Below, piece by piece: positions 1 to 6,448 of a stretch of DNA of 14,565 nt. The stretch's first letter is position 1, and each line of letters starts with the position of its first letter. The stretch is taken from NCBI GenBank assembly GCA_002494215.1, contig DLBF01000135.1:1-14565 (forward strand), given 5' to 3'. This stretch comes from Prevotellaceae bacterium UBA7028. Its GTDB lineage: Bacteria > Bacteroidota > Bacteroidia > Bacteroidales > Bacteroidaceae. The notes beneath the pieces are model-generated. The model saw nothing but the letters and a program-made list of their open reading frames with translations. It did no database searches and had not been told where the DNA came from. Made by a program: the position numbers and the translations under genes.

Positions 1-1
1 G

Positions 2-313
2 AGTGAGAAAGCCTACACAATGGAACTTGCAGCTCCGGGCATTAAGAAAGAATATTGCCGCGTAGGAATCAATGAGGATGGCAACCTTACCGTCGCTATC
101 GAGAATAAGGTTGAACATAAACAGGAAGATAAGCATCATCACTATCTGCGTCGCGAGTTCAGCTACTCTAACTATGAACAAGTCTACACACTGCCTGATG
201 ATGTGGAACGCGACAAGATCTCTGCTAAAGTCGAGGATGGTATCCTGACCGTTACCATGCCTAAGATGGCTAAGGAGCAGAAGAAATGTACCAAGGCTAT
301 AGAGGTCTGCTGA
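2..313 (+). CDS. Small heat-shock protein (Hsp20/alpha-crystallin family), 3' part
   Basis: This is an ATP-independent cytoplasmic holdase chaperone that binds unfolding proteins during heat or other stress. The frame is open from base 2 upstream of the first ATG at base 20, and the residues SEKAYT before that Met fit the family. The gene therefore starts outside the window and the ATG at 20 is internal. Visible are the second half of the alpha-crystallin domain, including the ELAAPGIKKEY stretch, the typical strand GILTVTMPK near the C-terminus, and a short C-terminal extension with an I-x-V motif (AIEV), the element that docks into neighbouring subunits. It ends in Cys just before the stop, and a second in-frame TGA follows directly. 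A shared terminator lies about 30 bp downstream. The family call is secure; the promoter and N-terminus cannot be seen. Confidence 0.92.
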   Translation, partial: SEKAYTMELAAPGIKKEYCRVGINEDGNLTVAIENKVEHKQEDKHHHYLRREFSYSNYEQVYTLPDDVERDKISAKVEDGILTVTMPKMAKEQKKCTKAIEVC

Positions 314-344
314 TGAATTTGAAATTCATGAATCAATAAAATGG

Positions 345-381
345 AAGAAGGGCTGCACATGCAACGTGCAGCCCTTCTTTT
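345..381. terminator. Bidirectional hairpin terminator between convergent genes
   Basis: A perfect 14-bp stem (345-358 with 366-379, GC-rich core GGGCTGCAC) closes a 7-nt loop. On the plus strand the stem runs into a T-rich tract, and on the minus strand it is followed by CCATTTT. It sits between the convergent Hsp20 gene and the small minus-strand gene, so it probably ends both transcripts. Confidence 0.88.
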
Positions 382-385
382 GTAT

Positions 386-781
386 CTATTCTTTTTTCTC
401 TTTTCTTGGTGGCAGGGTAATGCCTTCGCGTTCCAGTGCTTCGCGCACCAAGTCGTCGAAGGTTTTGGTGTTGTTGAAGTCGTCCAGAACCTTTTGTACC
501 TTCTTACGCCTCTTGGCTCGTCTGCGGTCTTTAATGGCAAAGGGGTGCAGAATCTTGTCCATCAGTCCTGGGGAAATCTTGTTTAACACGTCACTCAACG
601 AAGGGACGCTGGGTCCCTGCATTCGTTCCAAGCTTTGGCGTAGGGCATCTTCCAGGCCCGAGATACGTCCAGGAGCCACAATCTCAACCTCTTTGAGCGT
701 GTCAATCCGTTCTGGGACAGGCGGGATGGTGTCATCGGGCGCTACCGTCAGCATAAAGGCGGCAAAAAGTACGTGTATCAT
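386..781 (-). CDS. Small secreted protein of unknown function
   Basis: This is a 131-residue protein that I cannot assign to a named family. It begins with a short hydrophobic segment (MIHVLFAAFMLTVA) that looks like a signal peptide. A proline-rich linker, the segment IDTLKEVEIVAPGRIS, a middle part (LSDVLNKISPGLMDKILHPF) and a very basic stretch (KDRRRAKRRKKVQK) follow. It ends in a charged helical tail finishing PPRKEKKE. The start at 781 is preferred over a TTG 33 bases further upstream because that TTG lies next to a -7 promoter box (804-811) and would not be in the transcript. The LKEVEIVA piece resembles the LxEVVVxA plug/TonB-box motif of Bacteroidetes TonB-dependent receptors, which may be coincidence. 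It is divergent from the esterase gene and convergent with Hsp20. Confidence 0.7.
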   Translation of the reverse strand: MIHVLFAAFMLTVAPDDTIPPVPERIDTLKEVEIVAPGRISGLEDALRQSLERMQGPSVPSLSDVLNKISPGLMDKILHPFAIKDRRRAKRRKKVQKVLDDFNNTKTFDDLVREALEREGITLPPRKEKKE

Positions 782-803
782 TCTGCTGTTTGTTAAATGT
801 TCA

Positions 804-811
804 CAAAAATA
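804..811 (-). promoter_or_regulatory. Bacteroidetes -7 promoter box for the small secreted protein gene
   Basis: On the minus strand the box reads TATTTTTG, a perfect match to TAnnTTTG. It lies 22 bases upstream of the ATG at 781, leaving a leader of roughly 15 nt. No TTTG-type -33 element is visible at the usual 19-21 nt spacing. Confidence 0.55.
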
Positions 812-855
812 CAAATTAAATGTAAGAATAGGGGGAAGAGTGTGAAGATTTTCAT

Positions 856-863
856 TATTTTTG
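856..863 (+). promoter_or_regulatory. Bacteroidetes -7 promoter box for the esterase-GH92 unit
   Basis: The box TATTTTTG matches TAnnTTTG and lies 34 bases before the ATG at 898. The -33 region (about 832-837) is G-rich and has no TTTG, so an activator may be needed. The box and its flank (TATTTTTGTGA) are identical to the divergent minus-strand box at 804-811. A (AAGAT)3 pentamer run lies just before the start codon. Confidence 0.5.
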
Positions 864-897
864 TGAGTTGAAACGCAAAATTAAGATAAGATAAGAT

Positions 898-1710
898 ATG
901 AAAAAGCTTGTTCTCTGTCTTTTTATGACGTTATTCTTTGCTGCTGCTCAGGCGCAGCATTTCAAGGCGCACCGAGGCACAGTCCCCGGTGGCTATAGCT
1001 TTTGGTTCCACGACCCCGAGGCCGGAAACCATCGCGATCCCAATGCACATTTCCCCTTGCTTATCTTCCTGCATGGTAAGAGCCTTAGCGGCACTAACCT
1101 TGAAAGAGTAAAACGCTACGGTCCCATCAGTGCCGTTGCCAAGGGACTGAATATCGATTGCTATATCATTGCTCCCCAGACCAACAACGGATGGGATCCC
1201 GACAGGGTGATGAAGATTGTTGACTGGGCTATCAAGAATTATGCTGTTGACACTACACGTATCTATGTCTATGGTATGAGCATGGGTGGTTACGGAACTA
1301 TTGACCTTTGTGCTACCTATCCCGATCGCATAGCAGCTGGTATGGCAGCTTGTGGCGGTGCCAGTGTCAAGAATCTGGCGGGTCTTTCTAAGGTTCCTTT
1401 GTGGATTCTGCATGGAACGGCAGACCGCGCTGTACCTTTCAGCGCCTCGCAGAAGGTGGTGGATGCTATGGCGAAGACGGGCAAGGACCGCCTTATCTTT
1501 ACGCCCCTGAAGGGTGTTGACCACGGACGCCCCGCTCGTCTCTTCTATATGACGCAAACATACGACTGGCTTTTCAGTCATTCAACCAAAGACCCAGGCC
1601 GCGAGGTCTGCAGGGATTTCAAGGTTACGCCGGAGATGCTGAGCAAGGCCTACGAGGATTTGCGCGATATCCGAAATAATAACGACAAGGATGAGCAGTA
1701 TATGGAGTGA
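898..1710 (+). CDS. Secreted alpha/beta-hydrolase, esterase-like
   Basis: This 270-residue protein is probably a periplasmic or exported ester hydrolase acting on acyl or feruloyl/acetyl esters; the substrate cannot be read from the sequence. Residues 1-20 are a signal peptide ending AQA/Q. The hydrolase core shows LIFLHG (55-60), which supplies the oxyanion region. The nucleophile elbow is GMSMGG with Ser128, the acid is Asp176 in HGTADRAVP, and the histidine is His209 in GVDHG. The triad is therefore complete and correctly ordered. The layout resembles the predicted peptidase/PHB-depolymerase-like esterase group (COG4099 type). A basic and acidic tail (225-270) lies beyond the catalytic domain. 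The GH92 gene starts 100 bp downstream with no terminator or promoter that I recognise in between, so the two are probably co-transcribed. Fold and catalytic class are secure; peptidase activity is a less likely alternative. Confidence 0.88.
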   Translation: MKKLVLCLFMTLFFAAAQAQHFKAHRGTVPGGYSFWFHDPEAGNHRDPNAHFPLLIFLHGKSLSGTNLERVKRYGPISAVAKGLNIDCYIIAPQTNNGWDPDRVMKIVDWAIKNYAVDTTRIYVYGMSMGGYGTIDLCATYPDRIAAGMAACGGASVKNLAGLSKVPLWILHGTADRAVPFSASQKVVDAMAKTGKDRLIFTPLKGVDHGRPARLFYMTQTYDWLFSHSTKDPGREVCRDFKVTPEMLSKAYEDLRDIRNNNDKDEQYME

Positions 1711-1718
1711 TTTTTTTA

Positions 1719-1739
1719 ATTCAAAATTCAAAATTATAA
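1719..1739. repeat. Heptamer microsatellite (ATTCAAA type)
   Basis: Two exact ATTCAAA units and a third, diverged unit (ATTATAA) form a 21-bp array of period 7 directly after the esterase stop codon. It is one of several period-7 arrays in the window with different unit sequences. Confidence 0.6.
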
Positions 1740-1745
1740 ACATAA

Positions 1746-1803
1746 AACTGCCAAACCCCTGTTAGCAGTTCCCTCCCATTTGGGGGAGGGTTAGGGAGAG
1801 GGG
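1746..1803. repeat. Double-hairpin, G-rich intergenic element
   Basis: Two adjacent stem-loops fill the spacer. The first pairs AACTGC (1746-1751) with GCAGTT (1765-1770). The second pairs CCCTCCC (1771-1777) with GGGAGGG (1784-1790). A polypurine tail GGGAGAGGGG ends about 8 bases before the GH92 start codon. No U-tract follows, so a simple terminator is unlikely. It looks like a dispersed Bacteroidetes intergenic repeat, or a translation- or stability-control element between co-transcribed genes. The purine tail could act as a ribosome-binding region. Confidence 0.55.
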
Positions 1804-1810
1804 CGAATTA

Positions 1811-4042
1811 ATGAAGAAATCCTTATCTCTGATTGTTATGATGGTCGCAGCTGTGCAGTTGCAGGCCATTGACTACACAAAGTATGTTAACCCTTTTATT
1901 GGAACCCAAACTGATGAGACGGGCGCTCTTAGCGGAAGCACCTTCCCAGGTCCCACCATGCCACAGGGTATGGTTCAGTTGGCTCCTGAGACAGAGCAGT
2001 ATGTAACTTGGGACCCTTGCTGCGGTTATGACTTCAACAAGGACAGTATCTTCGGTTTTACCCATACGCATTTGAGCGGAACAGGCTGCACTGACCTAAT
2101 TGACATCTCTCTGATGCCTTCGGTTAAGAAGGTGACACCTGCAGAGCTGAAGAAGGGCATTTTTGCTCAGACCTATAAGCATGCTGAGGAATCTGCAACC
2201 CCTGGCTTCTATATGGTGAAACTGCAGAACGAGGATATTATGGTCAATCTTTCAGCCACTGTTCATGCCGGTATTCATAAGTACACCTTCCCAAAGAGTG
2301 CAGCACAGCAGACTGTAATCTTGGACCTCGACCGTATGACTTGGCGAGGTGATGCTTACTATACGGGTCGTCGTGCCTATCAGATTATCCAAAGCCAGAT
2401 TCGCGTGGTTGATGACCACACTATCGAGGGCTTCCGTGTGCTGACAGGTTGGGCTAAGTTGCGTAAGGTTTACTTCCGTGCCGAGTTTAGCAAGCCTATT
2501 CAGAATCGTCTGCTGATGGATGGCGGTCGTTCTGTTGGCAAGAGCGATGTAATGAACGGTCGTGCCCTGCGTGCTGCCCTCGAGTTCGATAATAAGGACA
2601 GTCAGGACTTGATGGTCAAGGTTTCTATCTCTGCTGTCGATAATGACGGTGCACGCAAGAACATGAAAGCCGAGGCACAGAGTTGGGACTTCAACTACTA
2701 CACTAAGGCAGCCCACGATGCATGGGAGAAGGAACTGGCCCGCATAGACATCGAGGGAACGGATGCTCAGAAGAGTATCTTCTATACTGGCATGTATCAT
2801 GTGTTGATGCAGCCCAACACTATGAGCGATGTTGATGGTCGTTACATGGATACCAACTTCGAGATTAAGCAGATGCCCAAGGGGCAGGCTTACCACAGTA
2901 CCTTCAGTCTGTGGGATACTTTCCGTGCCGCTCATCCCCTTTATACATTGCTTTGCCCCGATGTGGCAGCACAGTTTGTTCGTGATATGATTCTGCATCA
3001 GCAGACCTATGGCTATCTGCCTATTTGGGATCTGTGGGGCCAGGACAACTACTGTATGATTGGCAACCATGCCATTCCTGTATTAGCTGATGCTATCTTG
3101 GCAGAGATTCCCGGCGTAGATGCCGAGGCTGCCTATAAGGCTATGTACGAGAGCAGTATTCGTACACATACTAACAGTCCCTTCGAGGTTTGGGAAAAGT
3201 ACGGCTATATGCCTCAGAACTTGCAGGGTACCAGTGTCAGCATCACCTTGGAGCAGGCATTCGATGACTGGTGCGTAGCTGCCGTTGCCAAGAAGTTGGG
3301 CAAGCAGGCTGATTACGAGCGCTTCCTCAAGCGCAGCGAGTTCTACCGCAACCTGTGGGATCCCACCATTGGCTTCTTCCGTCCCAAGGATAGCAAGGGT
3401 AACTTCATTGAGAAGTTCGATCCTCTGAGCTACGAGGAGCCTTGCTTCATTGAGGGAAATGCTTGGCAGTACATGTGGTTCGTACCCCAGAATCCAAAGG
3501 GCTTGATTGAACTGCTGGGTGGCGAGAAAGGTTTCATCAAGAAGCTCGACGAGAACTTTACCCTGACTGCTACTAGTGGCGAGGTAAACGGCAATGCCAG
3601 TGGCTTCGTGGGTCAGTATGCCCATGGCAACGAGCCCAGTCACCATACCGCTTACCTGTATAACTTTGCAGGTCAGCCCTGGCGCACACAGGAGTTGGTA
3701 AACCAGATTCGTAGCAACTTCTATAACGAGACGCCCTGTGGCTATGCAGGTAACGATGACTGCGGACAGATGTCTGCTTGGTATATCTTCTCAGCCCTTG
3801 GCTTCTATCCCTTCAATGCCGGTAGTGCTGAATATACCATTGGTACTCCTCTCTTCCAGAAGGCAACCTTGCATCTGGCAGGCGGCAAGGACTTCACCAT
3901 CCTGGCTCCTCGCAAGAGCGATAAGGCTATCTATGTTAAGGGTGTGAAGTTGAACGGTCAGAAGGTGACCAACTGGACACTTACCCATAAGCAGCTGATG
4001 GCTGGCGGAACCTTGCAGTTCCAAATGAGCGAGAAGAAATAA
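1811..4042 (+). CDS. GH92 family exo-alpha-mannosidase, secreted
   Basis: This 743-residue protein is a calcium-dependent inverting exo-alpha-mannosidase that trims terminal mannose, usually alpha-1,2 linked, from N-glycans or mannans. A signal peptide covers residues 1-19 (ending QLQA). The mature protein opens with the GH92 hallmark YVNPFIGT and the N-terminal beta-sandwich. The catalytic (alpha/alpha)6 part follows from about residue 300. Recognisable conserved segments are WDTFRAAHPLYT, IEGNAWQYMW with Glu548, HGNEPSHH (605-612) and GNDDCGQMSAWYIFSALGFYP (from 647); these are the acid-rich stretches that hold the calcium and the catalytic carboxylates in the family. Length and motif order are normal for GH92, with no truncation. 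It follows the esterase gene after a 100-bp spacer and is closed by a strong terminator. The linkage preference (alpha-1,2, 1,3 or 1,6) cannot be told from sequence alone. No SusC/SusD pair accompanies it here. Confidence 0.95.
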   Translation: MKKSLSLIVMMVAAVQLQAIDYTKYVNPFIGTQTDETGALSGSTFPGPTMPQGMVQLAPETEQYVTWDPCCGYDFNKDSIFGFTHTHLSGTGCTDLIDISLMPSVKKVTPAELKKGIFAQTYKHAEESATPGFYMVKLQNEDIMVNLSATVHAGIHKYTFPKSAAQQTVILDLDRMTWRGDAYYTGRRAYQIIQSQIRVVDDHTIEGFRVLTGWAKLRKVYFRAEFSKPIQNRLLMDGGRSVGKSDVMNGRALRAALEFDNKDSQDLMVKVSISAVDNDGARKNMKAEAQSWDFNYYTKAAHDAWEKELARIDIEGTDAQKSIFYTGMYHVLMQPNTMSDVDGRYMDTNFEIKQMPKGQAYHSTFSLWDTFRAAHPLYTLLCPDVAAQFVRDMILHQQTYGYLPIWDLWGQDNYCMIGNHAIPVLADAILAEIPGVDAEAAYKAMYESSIRTHTNSPFEVWEKYGYMPQNLQGTSVSITLEQAFDDWCVAAVAKKLGKQADYERFLKRSEFYRNLWDPTIGFFRPKDSKGNFIEKFDPLSYEEPCFIEGNAWQYMWFVPQNPKGLIELLGGEKGFIKKLDENFTLTATSGEVNGNASGFVGQYAHGNEPSHHTAYLYNFAGQPWRTQELVNQIRSNFYNETPCGYAGNDDCGQMSAWYIFSALGFYPFNAGSAEYTIGTPLFQKATLHLAGGKDFTILAPRKSDKAIYVKGVKLNGQKVTNWTLTHKQLMAGGTLQFQMSEKK

Positions 4043-4068
4043 GCTTATAGTCATAAATAAACACAAAT

Positions 4069-4100
4069 GCCCCTTTTGTCATGCAGAAGGGGCTTTTTTT
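4069..4100 (+). terminator. Rho-independent terminator of the esterase-GH92 unit
   Basis: The core stem GCCCCTT (4069-4075) pairs with AAGGGGC (4087-4093) and extends by three more pairs including one G-U, with a five-base loop (TCATG). A run of seven T follows immediately (4094-4100). It lies 27 bp after the GH92 stop codon. Confidence 0.93.
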
Positions 4101-4170
4101 ATGTCCTCTCTCTTCGCTTTTCACCTGTTTGGGTACAATCTCGCCCTTTTCCTGCCTTTTCTTGTACTCT

Positions 4171-4204
4171 TTTGTTTGTGAATGGGTAAAAAAGTATATA
4201 TTTG
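4171..4204 (+). promoter_or_regulatory. Promoter of the CotH-like gene
   Basis: The -7 box TATATTTG (4197-4204) is a perfect TAnnTTTG. Overlapping TTTG copies at 4171-4174 and 4175-4178 give -33 elements at spacings of 22 and 18 nt, either side of the ideal 19-21. The predicted start of transcription is near 4208-4212, giving a leader of about 15 nt to the ATG at 4226. Confidence 0.72.
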
Positions 4205-4225
4205 TACGGCTATTCCGTTAAAATA

Positions 4226-6397
4226 ATGTACAAGAAACCATATATATTAATGATAATGCTCTTGTTCGCGCTTACACCATTGCGAGCAGAGTTGACCTTC
4301 AACAAACAGCATGGGGTTTACAAGAGTCCGTTCATGCTCAGAATTAGCAGCAATGAATCTGGCGCCATTATCCGCTATACCTTGGACGGTAGTGAACCAA
4401 CTGCAACCAGTCTCCAGTTTTCCGGTAATATCTATGTTGGCACCACCTTGATAGTACGCGCTGCGGAATACAAGAATGGCAAACGGTTCTCGGAGGTTGT
4501 TACGGTATCCTATATATTCCCCTCGTCTGTTCTAGAGCAACCCGATGAGCCTGATGGCTATCCAACTACCTGGGGCAAGTATTCCACTATTAGTGGGACG
4601 GCCCCCGCTGATTACGGAATGGATCCTGAGTTGACATCCGACCGTTCCTATGCCAAGAATATCACGGAGGCTTTCTTCTCTATTCCTGCATTGTCCATTG
4701 TAACGGACAAGGAAAATCTCTTCGATAAATCGTATAACGAAGAAACGGGCGGCATATACATCTATACGGGAACCTCTGATAGCGACGGACGAGGTTGGGA
4801 GCGTGCGGCATCTGTTGAGCTAATGGGTCTAGGTCATGACCTGACGGAAGGTTGCGGTCTTAAGATTCATGGAGGGCAGGGGCGTGTGCCAGAGAAGAAT
4901 CCAAAGCATTCCTTTCGCCTTACCTTTAAGGAGGAGTATGGCAAGAAGACACTTAAATATCCTGTCTTTGGCGAGGAGAATGTGGCCCGTTTCAATTCCC
5001 TCATTGTGCGTACCTTTTACAATTACTCTTGGTTACACTCCGATGCCACCCAACGCAACAGGGCTCAGTATGCCAGAGACCTGTGGTCGCGCCGTATGCA
5101 GAAGCGTATGGGCTATGCAGTCAGCGACGGACTATATGTCAATGTCTTCCTGAATGGTCTCTATTGGGGTCTTTATAACCTGTCGGAACGTATAGATGAC
5201 GATTACTGCAAATACCATTTTGGCGGCTTGAAGGCTGACTATGATGTGATAAAGCGTGAGGATTATCTGGAGGCTTCGGAGGGTACGCTCGATAAGTGGA
5301 ACCAACTGATGCGTCTCTCGGAGAAGGCCTCTGCGCAGCAGACCTATAATGTGATTGTAGGACAGCAGCCGCTATCCCCTGATACGGTTCCAGAGGTCTT
5401 TTTGGATGTGGATAACTTTATGGACTATATGCTCATCAATCAGTATGGCGGCAATTCCGACTGGGATCATCACAATTGGATAGCAGTATGCAATCGCGAG
5501 GATTGCATGCAAGGATTCCGTTTCATCTGCTGGGATTCGGAGCAGACCTTAAACAGCGCTTCCAAGAATGTTCTTGATGTCAACAATAAGGACTGTCCCA
5601 CTTACCTCTTCCAGAACCTGATGAAGAACCGTACCTTCAGGCATCGTTTTATGGATCGTGCTTATAAACATCTGGAGGATGATGGCGGTTTGCTTCGACC
5701 CCAATCGACCCAGTCACTCTGGGACAGCCTGCAAAGTGTTATCTCGTTGGCCATATATGCCGAGTCTGCTCGCTGGGGCGATTACCGGAGGGATGTACAT
5801 CCCTATACTTCGCGGGGCGAATTGTATCGTGCCGATGTGCATCATACCCTCGAGAACAGGCGCCTTCATGAGGAGTTCTTCCCCCAGCGAACGGATAACT
5901 TGATAGCACAGCTCAAGAAGAAAGGCTGGTATGCAACGGTCGAGGCTCCAGTGTTCCTTGTGAACGGACAACGAGTGGTTGATGGCGATACCATCTCCCT
6001 TTCGGATGAACTGTCTCTTTCGCAGGGTTCCTACATTATGTACACTACAGACGGCAGCTATCCAGTCTCTTGGGAGGAGAATACCTTGGGCGAGGAGACG
6101 CCTCAGGCAATTCTGTACAGCAAGGAGAATCTGGCGCAATCCCTTCCCGCAGGAGAAGTAACCTTGCGTGCCATCAGTAAGAACAACTCCAATTGGAGTG
6201 CCACTGTCACCCGAAAGGTATTTGTGGTGGATGAGCAGGCCAATGGCATTGCCAGAATTAAAAATGAAAAGATAAAAGATAAAAATGAGGGCATCTACGA
6301 CCTCAGCGGCCGTAAGATTGATTCTTCACTCTTCACTCTTCATTCTTCACTTAACAAGGGTGTGTACATTAAAAACGGAAAAAAGGAGATTCGCTAA
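4226..6397 (+). CDS. CotH-kinase-like secreted protein with two chitobiase-C-type domains and a Prevotella C-terminal tail
   Basis: This is a 723-residue exported protein. Starting at 4226 gives a clean signal peptide (MYKKPYILMIMLLFALTPLRA); a possible TTG start at 4202 lies inside the -7 promoter box and is rejected. Domain order: a chitobiase/hexosaminidase C-terminal-type beta-sandwich (about 24-85, with RYTLDGSEPT around residue 54); a CotH domain (about 155-560), an atypical protein-kinase fold, with VNVFLNGLYWGLYNLSERID; and a second chitobiase-C-type domain (about 580-680, TTDGSYPVS). In the CotH domain WDHHNW gives Asp414 and CWDSEQT gives Asp437, an acidic pair 23 residues apart that fits the metal-binding residues of CotH kinases. 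The tail from residue 689 (GIYDLSGRKI ... GVYIKNGKK) is a common C-terminus of Prevotella exported proteins. Heptamer repeats are embedded on both sides of GIYDLSGRKI. Kinase activity and target are unknown; a structural cell-surface role is possible. Confidence 0.87.
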   Translation: MYKKPYILMIMLLFALTPLRAELTFNKQHGVYKSPFMLRISSNESGAIIRYTLDGSEPTATSLQFSGNIYVGTTLIVRAAEYKNGKRFSEVVTVSYIFPSSVLEQPDEPDGYPTTWGKYSTISGTAPADYGMDPELTSDRSYAKNITEAFFSIPALSIVTDKENLFDKSYNEETGGIYIYTGTSDSDGRGWERAASVELMGLGHDLTEGCGLKIHGGQGRVPEKNPKHSFRLTFKEEYGKKTLKYPVFGEENVARFNSLIVRTFYNYSWLHSDATQRNRAQYARDLWSRRMQKRMGYAVSDGLYVNVFLNGLYWGLYNLSERIDDDYCKYHFGGLKADYDVIKREDYLEASEGTLDKWNQLMRLSEKASAQQTYNVIVGQQPLSPDTVPEVFLDVDNFMDYMLINQYGGNSDWDHHNWIAVCNREDCMQGFRFICWDSEQTLNSASKNVLDVNNKDCPTYLFQNLMKNRTFRHRFMDRAYKHLEDDGGLLRPQSTQSLWDSLQSVISLAIYAESARWGDYRRDVHPYTSRGELYRADVHHTLENRRLHEEFFPQRTDNLIAQLKKKGWYATVEAPVFLVNGQRVVDGDTISLSDELSLSQGSYIMYTTDGSYPVSWEENTLGEETPQAILYSKENLAQSLPAGEVTLRAISKNNSNWSATVTRKVFVVDEQANGIARIKNEKIKDKNEGIYDLSGRKIDSSLFTLHSSLNKGVYIKNGKKEIR
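6261..6288. repeat. Heptamer array inside the CotH-like gene (first)
   Basis: Four consecutive heptamers occur in the order AAAATGA, AAAGATA, AAAGATA, AAAATGA, 28 bp in all and symmetric in unit order. They encode a lysine-rich linker (KNEKIKDKNE) between the last beta-sandwich domain and the GIYDLSGRKI tail motif. Confidence 0.65.
6323..6350. repeat. Heptamer array inside the CotH-like gene (second)
   Basis: There are four consecutive units of TCTTCAC, the third reading TCTTCAT, 28 bp in all. They encode SSLFTLHSS, which separates GIYDLSGRKI from the final GVYIKNGKK motif. The length is not a multiple of three, so gain or loss of one unit would shift the frame and change the tail. Confidence 0.7.
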
Positions 6398-6411
6398 CCG
6401 AATCTCCTTTT
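6381..6411. terminator. Bidirectional terminator overlapping the CotH-like stop codon
   Basis: A perfect 13-bp stem (6381-6393 with 6399-6411, AAAAGGAGATTCG and its complement) has a 5-nt loop (CTAAC) that contains the TAA stop. On the plus strand the stem ends in TTTT followed by CTTTATT; on the minus strand a TTCCGTTTTT tract follows. It probably ends both the CotH-like transcript and the convergent tandem-hydrolase transcript. The last codons of the protein are encoded by the left arm. Confidence 0.87.
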
Positions 6412-6423
6412 CTTTATTGTCAA

Positions 6424-6448
6424 CTATAGTCTATAAACTATAAACTAT
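6424..6448. repeat. Heptamer microsatellite (CTATAAA type)
   Basis: Units CTATAGT, CTATAAA and CTATAAA plus a partial CTAT form a period-7 array. It lies between the shared terminator and the 3' end of the minus-strand hydrolase. The TAG stop codon of that gene (6445-6447) falls in the last partial unit. Confidence 0.65.

Noticed and set aside
2252..3070. 272-aa minus-strand open frame inside GH92
   Set aside because: It is a shadow of the GH92 frame, with no start signal and no domain.
4131..4144. GG-N10-GC spacing upstream of the CotH-like gene, as in a sigma-54 promoter
   Set aside because: The flanks do not match TGGCA or TTGC, there are no palindromes upstream, and a perfect TAnnTTTG promoter lies closer to the gene.
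4202..4225. Upstream TTG start for the CotH-like protein
   Set aside because: The TTG is part of the -7 box TATATTTG, so it would not be in the mRNA. The ATG at 4226 gives a clean signal peptide.
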